Below are positions 54,595 through 64,000 of a stretch of 64,000 nt of DNA, piece after piece (the first letter of the stretch is position 1; each line of letters starts with the position of its first letter). Source of the DNA: Thiomicrorhabdus lithotrophica (lineage in GTDB: Bacteria; Pseudomonadota; Gammaproteobacteria; Thiomicrospirales; Thiomicrospiraceae); the NCBI RefSeq assembly GCF_029201445.1, contig NZ_CP102381.1, positions 1,674,001 through 1,738,000 on the forward strand. Reading direction: 5' to 3'. The notes beneath the pieces are model-generated. The model was not told the DNA's origin. It did not search any database and was given only the letters and a program-made list of their open reading frames with translations. A program made the position numbers and the translations under genes.

Positions 54595-54885
54595 ATGAAA
54601 ATATTAAAAACCTTATCGATACTTGAAGGCTCCTCACTTCTACTATTACTATTCCTTGCCGTTCCTTTAAAACGCATGTTAGACATGCCTGAAGCGGTAT
54701 CTATAATTGGGCCTATTCACGGTGTACTGTTTATTGCATTTAATTTAGCACTCATTATTGCGGTAGGTAAATCACAGCTAAAAGCAAGCTATGGCCTAAT
54801 TGGGTTTATCGCTTCACTGATCCCGTTTGGCAGCTTTGTCTTTAAAGCAAAACTGCTCAATCAAACACCAGATTCATCACTTTAA
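54595..54885 (+). CDS. DUF3817 family membrane protein
   Basis: The 96-residue protein matches DUF3817: LKTLSILEGSSLLLLLFLAV, the MLDMPEAVSIIGPIHGVLF stretch and LIPFGSFVFKAKL at the end, with three membrane helices. Function is unknown. It is 15 bases upstream of a SLAC1/TehA-type gene and starts a four-gene run with little spacing. Confidence 0.82.
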   Translation: MKILKTLSILEGSSLLLLLFLAVPLKRMLDMPEAVSIIGPIHGVLFIAFNLALIIAVGKSQLKASYGLIGFIASLIPFGSFVFKAKLLNQTPDSSL

Positions 54886-54900
54886 AAACAGGAAGAAAAC

Positions 54901-55869
54901 ATGATGGAAAGATTAAAAAACATCGCCTACTTTCCTGCCAGTTTTTTTGGCATGATTATGGGACTTACTGGATTAAGTATTGCCTTTATCAACTTAGCTG
55001 AAGTTTATGAAACCACCGCTTTACTTTCCAAAATTTCAATAGCTTTAACCTTAATTTTAATGCTGATTTTACTCGCTATGTACAGCTATAAAATCATTCG
55101 TTTTCCCAAAGAAGTCATTGCTGAATTAAAACACCCTATTAAAATGAATTTTGTTCCCGCAATCAGCATTAGCTTACTATTATTAAGCATTGCTTTTTAC
55201 GCTTTGGGTTACATAGCAATATCAAAATACACTTGGACTGTTGGCGCTGTATTACAACTTTCACTAACCTACTGGGTACTTTATAACTGGGTTCACCATG
55301 ATTTTTTTACTCCAGAGCACTCTAACCCTGCTTGGTTTATCCCAATTGTTGGTAACATCATTGTGCCAATAGTTGGCGTTCACCACGCACCTGCTGAGCT
55401 GAGTTGGTTCTTTTTCTCTATCGGGTTAATTTTTTGGATTGTTGTAAAGTCCATTTTAGTGAACAGAATTATCTTTCACACACCATTACAAGAGCGCCTA
55501 ATTCCAACACTATTTATATTTATTGCACCACCTGCGGTTGGATTTATCTCTTACTTAGCGTTAAACAATCACGAACTGAATCAGTTTGGAATGGTTTTAT
55601 ACTTTTTTGGTTTGGCGATGACCTTACTCATGATGGTATCAATCGGTAAGTTTATGAAACTGTCATTTGCTCTTTCATGGTGGGCATTTACATTCCCTCT
55701 AGCGGCTATGGCAATTGCTAGTTACAAGATGTCGCAAGTGGCCCACTCTGATTTTTATCTCTATATTGCGATAGGCATACATGCCGTGCTTTTTATTTTA
55801 ATTTTGAACTTCTTAGCTAAAACGGCAAAAGCCGTTTATTTACAGCAGATTTGTAATGACAAACACTAA
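54901..55869 (+). CDS. SLAC1/TehA family anion channel or transporter
   Basis: The 322-residue protein has ten hydrophobic helices. The opening LKNIAYFPASFFGMIMGLTG and the conserved NPAWFIPIVGNIIVPIVGV match the SLAC1/TehA (TDT) family, whose members pass anions or export dicarboxylates, sulfite or tellurite-related compounds. The substrate is not evident. There are two adjacent ATG codons at the start. It overlaps the next gene by 14 bases. Confidence 0.87.
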   Translation: MMERLKNIAYFPASFFGMIMGLTGLSIAFINLAEVYETTALLSKISIALTLILMLILLAMYSYKIIRFPKEVIAELKHPIKMNFVPAISISLLLLSIAFYALGYIAISKYTWTVGAVLQLSLTYWVLYNWVHHDFFTPEHSNPAWFIPIVGNIIVPIVGVHHAPAELSWFFFSIGLIFWIVVKSILVNRIIFHTPLQERLIPTLFIFIAPPAVGFISYLALNNHELNQFGMVLYFFGLAMTLLMMVSIGKFMKLSFALSWWAFTFPLAAMAIASYKMSQVAHSDFYLYIAIGIHAVLFILILNFLAKTAKAVYLQQICNDKH

Positions 55870-56254
55870 AAAATTCAGCTTAACTATGGAAGCTCGCGAC
55901 CATGAGTGTGATATTCAAGGTGTCGTGAATAATGCTCATTATCAACATTATTTTGAGCACGCTCGTCACCGTTTTTTACTCAATCATAAAATTGATTTTG
56001 CAGAGTTAGCGAAACAAGGTATTAACCTAATGGTTTCAAAAATAGAGATTGAATATAAAGCATCACTGAAGGCGCATGATCAATTTCAAATTACCGTTGA
56101 ACCAGAAAAGGTTACCAGATTAAAAGTTTGTTTCCTGCAAAAGATATATAACACACAAACACAGGAACTTATGGCTATTGCTAAAACAACGGTTGTTACC
56201 GTAGGCAAGGATAATAAACCTCTTCGTAACAGTCCGTTAGAAGGTCTGTTTTAA
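55856..56254 (+). CDS. Acyl-CoA thioesterase, YbgC-like hotdog
   Basis: The 132-residue protein has the hotdog active site in EARDHECDIQGVVNNAHYQH, with Asp and the VVNN turn, followed by YFEHARHRFL. The substrate is unknown. It overlaps the upstream channel gene by 14 bases and is followed by the NifX-like gene after 19 bases. It differs from the related protein at 17484. Confidence 0.87.
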   Translation: MTNTKKFSLTMEARDHECDIQGVVNNAHYQHYFEHARHRFLLNHKIDFAELAKQGINLMVSKIEIEYKASLKAHDQFQITVEPEKVTRLKVCFLQKIYNTQTQELMAIAKTTVVTVGKDNKPLRNSPLEGLF

Positions 56255-56273
56255 AATACACAAGGATATAAAT

Positions 56274-56591
56274 ATGAAAATAGCAATTACCAGCCCCAAT
56301 GCAAAAACGATTGCAGGCCATGCTGGGAAATGCCCTGGTTATCTAATATATGAAATTGAAAATAACAACGTCACTAAATCTCATATTAGATTATCAAAAG
56401 AACAGGTTTTTAAAAACTTCTCTGGCCCCTTGTCAAAGACCCCTGAACACCCGCTTTATGGGATTAACGTCTTTATCACGCAGAGTTTAGGTGAAGGTTT
56501 AAGTAATCGACTTACTCAAGATAACATCAAAGTTTATACAACTGCAGAAGAAAATCCCGAAGTGCTTATCCCTTCTATAATTGCTGCTTAG
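56274..56591 (+). CDS. NifX/NifB-associated (dinitrogenase cofactor) family protein
   Basis: The 105-residue protein matches the NifX/Nif11-like cofactor-binding fold: KIAITSPNAKTIAGHAGKCP at the start, a polar middle, then INVFITQSLGEGLSNRL and VYTTAEENPE. No nitrogenase genes are in the window, so a general iron-sulfur or metal-cofactor role is more likely. It ends the run of small genes before a composite repeat. Confidence 0.82.
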   Translation: MKIAITSPNAKTIAGHAGKCPGYLIYEIENNNVTKSHIRLSKEQVFKNFSGPLSKTPEHPLYGINVFITQSLGEGLSNRLTQDNIKVYTTAEENPEVLIPSIIAA

Positions 56592-56621
56592 TTATATATT
56601 TTTCACCGAACAAGCATACAA

Positions 56622-56662
56622 AGTTACCAGGCCTTCATACCCCCTTGCGAGGTGTGGTAACT
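56622..56662. repeat. Composite hairpin variant of the iterated palindrome, copy 2
   Basis: Same arrangement as at 16162-16200: AGTTACCAGGCCT, an ACCCC-CTTGC-GAGGT hairpin, then TGGTAACT. The outer arms AGTTACCA and TGGTAACT pair perfectly. Confidence 0.8.
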
Positions 56663-56689
56663 AATAAAACCGTACAATACGACTATAAA

Positions 56690-56724
56690 AAAAACCCAAG
56701 CTGGCTGAACCAACTTAGGGTTTG
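56690..56724 (-). terminator. Intrinsic terminator after katG
   Basis: On the minus strand CAAACCCTAAGTTGG pairs imperfectly with CCAGCTTGGGTTT... and is followed by eight T. It lies about 75 bases past the katG stop. Confidence 0.75.
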
Positions 56725-56800
56725 AAATACAAAGACTATAAAATCTTTTATCGCTTCATGTTTAAAAGCAAATAACTTACTTTTAATTTGTTTGGAAGTT

Positions 56801-59008
<2,208 letters not shown>

Positions 59009-59047
59009 TCAAGAGTCGTTATACCCTGAACTGATCAAATGCACCTA

Positions 59048-59084
59048 ATTAATTAAAACTTGTTTTTTAATAGTTAAAAACTAT
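59048..59084 (-). promoter_or_regulatory. Candidate OxyR operator upstream of katG
   Basis: ATAGTTAAAAACTAT (59070-59084) fits the OxyR element ATAGnTnnnAnCTAT at every fixed position. A weaker second element (59048-59062) lies seven bases away, giving the tandem spacing OxyR uses. The region is AT-rich, so chance remains possible. Confidence 0.5.
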
Positions 59085-59283
59085 TAATTTGGCTAAGTTC
59101 CCAGAATCAATGGCCTCTAAAACAGTTTAACAACTTTATTTAAGAAACCTTTTAAGCTGTGACTAATATTTATTCTTTTAATACCATAATAAAATTATTA
59201 CCTTTTCTTGAACTCAAAGACCTTTCTACAAAAATTTACGAGCCTGCAAAACAAACAAATAAATACAAGTAAATAACCAACCC

Positions 59284-59295
59284 ACCAGGCCTGCT
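59284..59295. repeat. Iterated palindrome, near copy heading unit 1
   Basis: ACCAGGCCTGCT, one mismatch; first base of tandem unit 1. Confidence 0.8.
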
Positions 59296-59324
59296 AACTT
59301 CAAAACTCTCAAAATTTAGGCATT

Positions 59325-59360
59325 AAAAAACCCCATAATCCAAAAGAATTACAGGGTTTT
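59325..59360 (-). terminator. Terminator hairpin in tandem unit 1
   Basis: On the minus strand AAAACCC pairs with GGGTTTT through a loop that itself has TAAT/ATTA, followed by TTTTTT. Confidence 0.7.
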
Positions 59361-59474
59361 AAAACATACCATTTTTAGCGAGCGTTTTGGCTAGGGTCAA
59401 GGCGGTTAATGCCGAAGCTTACATTAAGTAACTGAGTCATTAACCAATGAAGATATTTGTAAACTAGACTACCT

Positions 59475-59486
59475 ACCAGGCCTGGT
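59475..59486. repeat. Iterated palindrome ACCAGGCCTGGT, exact copy heading unit 2
   Basis: Exact copy at the start of tandem unit 2. Confidence 0.9.
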
Positions 59487-59515
59487 AACGTCGAAACTCT
59501 CAAAATTTAGGCATT

Positions 59516-59551
59516 AAAAAACCCCATAATCCAAAAGAATTACAGGGATTT
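59516..59551 (-). terminator. Terminator hairpin in tandem unit 2
   Basis: Same hairpin as in unit 1, with one arm changed (AAATCCC for AAAACCC), which weakens the stem; T-run kept. Confidence 0.6.
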
Positions 59552-59665
59552 AAAACATACCATTTTTAGCGAGCGTTTTTGCTTAAGTCAAGGCGGTTAA
59601 TGACGAAGCTTATACTAAGTAAATGAGTCATTAGCCAACGCAGAGATGTACAAATAAGCCAACCT

Positions 59666-59677
59666 AGCAGGCCTGGT
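59666..59677. repeat. Iterated palindrome, near copy heading unit 3
   Basis: AGCAGGCCTGGT, one mismatch; start of tandem unit 3. Confidence 0.8.
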
Positions 59678-59706
59678 AACTTTTAAAATATCAAAATTTA
59701 GGCATT

Positions 59707-59742
59707 AAAAAACCCCATAATTCAAAAGAATGACAGGGTTTT
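59707..59742 (-). terminator. Terminator hairpin in tandem unit 3
   Basis: On the minus strand AAAACCC and GGGGTTTT pair, followed by TTTTTT. It is the first terminator met by ilvC transcripts. Confidence 0.7.
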
Positions 59743-59767
59743 AAAACATATCATTTTTAGCGTGCGT

Positions 59768-59845
59768 TTTTGCTAAGGTCAAGGCGAAGCTAGATGAAGT
59801 TTAGTAAACTAAACGAATCTAGCGACAACGCAGAGATTAGCAAAA
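59768..59845. repeat. Nested inverted repeat at the end of unit 3
   Basis: Outer arms TTTTGCTAA and TTAGCAAAA enclose a long hairpin (59789-59823) with arms GCTAGAT-GAA-GTTTAG and CTAAAC-GA-ATCTAGC around TAAA. It lies immediately past the ilvC stop. Confidence 0.8.
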
Positions 59846-59860
59846 CAAGCCGTCAAAAAA

Positions 59861-60892
<1,032 letters not shown>

Positions 60893-60995
60893 TTATATGA
60901 ATACGTTTATATCGTATTCGTTGTTACTATTAAATATTAAAAATTTGGGAGTTTGAAATGCCCAACAACTTATGCGGGCATTATCAACGACTTAG

Positions 60996-61487
60996 TTAAA
61001 CGTGTAAACACTTTTCTCCACGTAAAACACCAACTGTTCCTGAGCGTACTGTTTCTAAAATCAGTACAGGATCAATTGCATCGATAAACGCATCTAGCTT
61101 TTTAGACTCACCTACCATTTGCACAGTGTAAGTTGTCGAAGTAACATCAATAATGTCACCTCTAAAAATGTCCGCTAAACGCTTGTATTCTTCACGCATA
61201 TCACCGGTTGCAGAAAGCTTAATTAACATTAATTCACGCTCAATGTGCGAACCTTCTGTTAAATCTAAAACCTTTACTACATCGATTAATCGATTTAAGT
61301 GCTTAACAATCTGCTCAATTTGAGCCGCTGTTCCACTTGTAACCAAAGTTAAACGTGAAAGAGAATCGTCTTCAGTAGGCGCTACTGTTAAAGCATGAAT
61401 GTTATAGCCACGCGCTGAAAATAACCCTGATACACGCGAAAGTGCACCTGATTCATTTTCCATCAACATTGAAATTATATGTTTCAT
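60996..61487 (-). CDS. ilvN: Acetolactate synthase small (regulatory) subunit
   Basis: The 163-residue subunit has an N-terminal ACT domain (KHIISMLMENESGALSRVSG with the GLFSARGYNIHALTV stretch that binds valine) and a C-terminal domain (DIIDVTSTTYTVQMVGE, FIDAIDPVLILETVRSG). It gives feedback inhibition to IlvB. The ATG at 61487 follows an AGGTG ribosome site; a GTG at 61496 just after the ilvB stop is the alternative. It lies between ilvB and ilvC. Confidence 0.97.
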   Translation of the reverse strand: MKHIISMLMENESGALSRVSGLFSARGYNIHALTVAPTEDDSLSRLTLVTSGTAAQIEQIVKHLNRLIDVVKVLDLTEGSHIERELMLIKLSATGDMREEYKRLADIFRGDIIDVTSTTYTVQMVGESKKLDAFIDAIDPVLILETVRSGTVGVLRGEKCLHV

Positions 61488-61496
61488 CGTTTGCAC

Positions 61497-63200
61497 CTAT
61501 ACCAAAATCATTTCATTCAAACCTGCACCAGCAGGAATCATTGGGTAAACGTTCTCTTGCTGATCAGTCAAAATATCGACAAATACCAAACGGTCTTTGT
61601 TTTTATCAGAGAAAACTTCTGCAAGCTGTGCTTTCATTGTCTTAGGATCTTCAATACGTACACCAACGTGTCCGTAAGATTCTGCTAACTTAACGAAGTC
61701 AGGTAAAGACTCCATGTAAGACATTGAATAGCGACGCTCATAGAAAAACTCTTGCCATTGACGAACCATACCTAAGAATCCATTATTCAAACAGATAATT
61801 TTTACTGGCAAGCCGTACTGTAAACAAGTCGAAAGTTCCTGAATATTCATTTGGACAGAACCTTCACCTGTTACACAAACAACCGTTTCATCCGGAAATG
61901 CCATTTGCACACCCATTGCAGCAGGAAGACCGAAGCCCATAGTTCCTAAACCACCTGAGTTAATCCAACGACGCGGCTTATCAAACGGATAATATTGCGC
62001 TGCGTACATTTGGTGCTGACCAACATCAGATGTTACATAAGCATCTCCGTTAGTTGCTTCCCAAACGGCTTGTACCGCTGCCTGAGGCTTAATTTTAGAG
62101 CCCATCGTGTCATAACGAAGACAGTCAGTCGCACGCCACTCTTCAATTTGAGACCACCAATTAGCCAATGCTGCTTCATCAGACTTCAATTCAGTTTTAT
62201 CCAGAATCGCATTCATCTCTGTTAAAACTTGTTTAACAGGTCCAACAATAGGGATGTCGACAATGACATTTTTAGAAATTGACGCTGGGTCAATATCAAC
62301 ATGAATGATTTTGGCATCTGGACAAAACTTCTCAAGATTACCTGTTACACGGTCATCAAAACGTGCACCAATAGCGATAATTAAATCACTGTGGTGCATC
62401 GATAAATTAGCTTCATAAGTACCATGCATTCCCAACATGCCAAGAGACTGTTTATCTGAAGCCGGGAATGCCCCTAGCCCCATCAACGTCTGCACAATTG
62501 GGAAGCCAAGCTTATGTGTCATTTCAGTGAGTTCAGCCGCAGCTTCACCCAAGACAACACCACCACCGCTATATAAAATCGGTTGCTTCGCTGAAAGCAT
62601 CATTTCTACTGCTTTCTTAATCTGTCCACTATGGCCCTTTGTTACAGGCAAATAGGAGCGCATATCAACTTCTTGTGGATATACATAGGAGCTTTTGGCG
62701 GTTTGAATATCTTTTGGAATATCAACTACAACTGGGCCTGGTCGGCCCGTTGTTGCTAAATAAAACGCTTTTTTGAGCGTATCAGCAAGTTCGTTAACAT
62801 CCTTAACTAAGAAGTTGTGTTTTACGATAGGTCTTGTAATACCAACAGTATCAATCTCTTGGAACGCATCTAAACCAATCATTGCCGTAGGCACCTGACC
62901 AGTAATACATACCATTGGAATTGAATCCATATAAGCTGTTGCTATCCCAGTGACAGCATTAGTTGCTCCTGGTCCTGAAGTTACAAGTACCACTCCTGGT
63001 TTACCTGTAGAGCGCGCATAACCATCTGCAGCATGCACTGCAGCTTGTTCGTGACGCACTAAAACATGGCTTAATTTATCAGCGTCCGTATCAAGGGCAT
63101 CGTAGATAGGCAAAACAGCCCCACCAGGATAACCCCATATATGCTCTACCCCCTCATCCTCGAGATAATGTACAAGGATTTGGGCACCAGTCATTTCCAC
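61497..63200 (-). CDS. ilvB: Acetolactate synthase large subunit
   Basis: The 567-residue thiamin-diphosphate enzyme condenses pyruvate units for branched-chain amino acid synthesis. It opens with [20 protein letters not shown] and [13 protein letters not shown]. The activating Glu lies in [20 protein letters not shown]. The ThDP motif is [19 protein letters not shown], ending with CLNN. Length is usual for the biosynthetic form. It heads the ilv operon. Confidence 0.98.
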   Translation of the reverse strand: MEMTGAQILVHYLEDEGVEHIWGYPGGAVLPIYDALDTDADKLSHVLVRHEQAAVHAADGYARSTGKPGVVLVTSGPGATNAVTGIATAYMDSIPMVCITGQVPTAMIGLDAFQEIDTVGITRPIVKHNFLVKDVNELADTLKKAFYLATTGRPGPVVVDIPKDIQTAKSSYVYPQEVDMRSYLPVTKGHSGQIKKAVEMMLSAKQPILYSGGGVVLGEAAAELTEMTHKLGFPIVQTLMGLGAFPASDKQSLGMLGMHGTYEANLSMHHSDLIIAIGARFDDRVTGNLEKFCPDAKIIHVDIDPASISKNVIVDIPIVGPVKQVLTEMNAILDKTELKSDEAALANWWSQIEEWRATDCLRYDTMGSKIKPQAAVQAVWEATNGDAYVTSDVGQHQMYAAQYYPFDKPRRWINSGGLGTMGFGLPAAMGVQMAFPDETVVCVTGEGSVQMNIQELSTCLQYGLPVKIICLNNGFLGMVRQWQEFFYERRYSMSYMESLPDFVKLAESYGHVGVRIEDPKTMKAQLAEVFSDKNKDRLVFVDILTDQQENVYPMIPAGAGLNEMILV

Positions 63201-63493
63201 AACGTAGTTCCTCTTAGTAAAATGAGACCTTTACCATTGAGTGGATTCACTCGTGCAAAGATCTCATAAGTCGATTTCTATAAATCTCATAGTTTGAAAT
63301 TAACTTATAAAAATCGGCAATAATTAAATAAAAAATGCCACATACTTTTTTAAATGACAAGGGAGGAATTATATAAGATTTTGTACTCGTTTAGAACCGC
63401 AAAGGGGGATTTTTACGCTCTTTTTATGACAAAAGAGCCTTAGATATTAAGGATTTAAAAAAGAACGGTCAAAAAAGTCCCTTTTTTGAGTTT
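63201..63493 (-). promoter_or_regulatory. ilvB upstream region
   Basis: This 293-base gap should contain the ilv promoter. A small hairpin (GAGTG-AATC-CACTC, about 63239-63252) lies in the leader. No leader peptide rich in Val, Leu or Ile was found, so classical attenuation is not supported. Confidence 0.35.
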
Positions 63494-63495
63494 TT
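63469..63495 (-). terminator. Terminator hairpin beside the orn stop codon
   Basis: TCAAAAAAG and CTTTTTTGA form a 9-bp stem with a three-base loop, just past the orn stop codon on the minus strand. The stem is AT-rich, so its strength is uncertain. Confidence 0.5.
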
Positions 63496-64000
63496 AGTCA
63501 GACAAACGAGGCATTATTTCTTTTTGAAACTCAGGCAGTAATAAATATTGTCGGTAATGATTTAGCTCGTCAATAGATTCTAAAACATCCGCTAAAGCTA
63601 AGTGAGCCCCACTTTTTTGATGCGACTGATAAACTTTTGGAGCCCAGCGTCGTGCGAGCTCTTTTAAGGTACTGACATCTAAATTACGATAATGAAAAAA
63701 TTGCTCTAACAACGGCATTTGCTCAACCATAAAACGCCTGTCTTGACAGATACTATTTCCACACATTGGGGACTTCCCTGCCGGAACATAGTCTTTTAAA
63801 AACTCAATCGTCATGCGCTCAGCCTCTTGCATTGAAACTTGACTCTCTTGCACACGTTGAGTTAAGCCTGAATTTCCATGATGAGTGGTGCACCACTCGT
63901 CCATTAAATCTAACTCTGACTGTTCAGTTTGAATTGCAATGACAGGCCCTTCGGCTAAGACATTCAGCTCACTGTCGGTAACCACTGTCGCAATTTCAAT
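63494..64000 (-). CDS. orn: Oligoribonuclease, N-terminus outside window
   Basis: The 168 visible residues match the C-terminal nine-tenths of Orn, a DEDDh 3'-5' exoribonuclease that degrades short RNAs and pGpG. The frame is open through the window edge ([19 protein letters not shown]). Motif II Asp is in SICQDRRFM and the final His/Asp pair is in [17 protein letters not shown]. Motif I (the first Asp and Glu) lies beyond base 64000. A GTG at 63985 is an internal codon and not the start. Confidence 0.95.
   Translation of the reverse strand: MEIATVVTDSELNVLAEGPVIAIQTEQSELDLMDEWCTTHHGNSGLTQRVQESQVSMQEAERMTIEFLKDYVPAGKSPMCGNSICQDRRFMVEQMPLLEQFFHYRNLDVSTLKELARRWAPKVYQSHQKSGAHLALADVLESIDELNHYRQYLLLPEFQKEIMPRLSD

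Larger units (their letters stand above)
59284..59860. repeat. Three tandem copies of a 191-bp unit
   Basis: Units start at 59284, 59475 and 59666 (191, 191 and 195 bases) and lie between ilvC and katG. Each begins with the iterated palindrome, then the shared word CAAAATTTAGGCATTAAAAA, then a terminator hairpin, then a second structured part around GCGAGCGTTTT and GTCAAGGCG. The last unit ends at the ilvC stop codon. Confidence 0.9.

Noticed and set aside
56274-56591. Nitrogen-fixation locus
   Set aside because: Only one NifX-like small protein is present; no nitrogenase or other nif gene is seen.
59284-59860. CRISPR array
   Set aside because: The three repeats are about 191 bases long and contiguous; there are no short repeats with unique spacers.
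63201-63493. ilv attenuator with leader peptide
   Set aside because: No frame with clustered Ile, Val or Leu codons and no terminator before ilvB.

Overview
The window looks like chromosomal DNA of an AT-rich (roughly 40% G+C by eye) sulfur-oxidising gammaproteobacterium, most likely of the Thiomicrospira / Thiomicrorhabdus / Hydrogenovibrio lineage. The basis is the gene content: flavocytochrome c sulfide dehydrogenase, several c-type cytochromes, a periplasmic alpha-carbonic anhydrase, a SulP anion transporter, and a gammaproteobacterial core layout (thrS-infC-rpmI-rplT-pheS-pheT-ihfA-merR-tRNA-Pro). The genus is inferred. No insertion sequence, prophage or CRISPR array was seen.

Layout. 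1-3.8 kb: a truncated M23 peptidase and leuC-leuD-leuB. 3.9-10.2 kb: queE, rlmD and a four-gene Mn/Zn/Fe ABC transporter in which one permease carries a DtxR/MntR-like tail. 10.2-19.6 kb: a HAD phosphatase, a BFD-like Fe-S protein, SulP, ppnP, gloA, an MFS transporter, aroC, YceI and cytochrome b561. 19.6-25.4 kb: membrane and coiled-coil proteins, a lipoprotein, a DjlA-like J-protein, carbonic anhydrase, prmB and mogA. 25.4-33.7 kb: a long Lon protease, an HDOD protein, tesA divergent from and overlapping ybbA-ybbP, and a 48-residue protein. 33.7-41.6 kb: tRNA-Pro and the translation operon. 41.8-48 kb: a second HDOD protein, then a TPP riboswitch driving a TonB receptor and a thiamine-uptake cluster. 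48.2-54.4 kb: a pcm-like methyltransferase and a compact respiratory operon (CydA-like membrane protein with a C-terminal haem-c domain, a second membrane subunit, monohaem cytochrome c, FccB, dihaem cytochrome c, a 32-residue membrane peptide). 54.6-59 kb: small membrane proteins, a SLAC1/TehA-type channel, a NifX-like protein and katG with an OxyR-like operator. 59.3-64 kb: three tandem 191-bp repeats, the ilvB-ilvN-ilvC operon and truncated orn.

Two things stand out. First, a 12-bp palindrome, ACCAGGCCTGGT (extended TTACCAGGCCTGGTAA), occurs nine times exactly and at least fifteen more times nearly so. It sits between genes, inside genes and at the centre of at least three intrinsic terminators; it also contains two back-to-back CCWGG sites. 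Second, the 49.1-54.4 kb operon looks like a self-contained sulfide-to-oxygen electron transfer module: a bd-superfamily-like protein without a recognisable CydB, linked to flavocytochrome c and c-type cytochromes. The thiamine cluster is also unusual, because a methyltransferase lies between two paralogous small thiamine-binding-family proteins.
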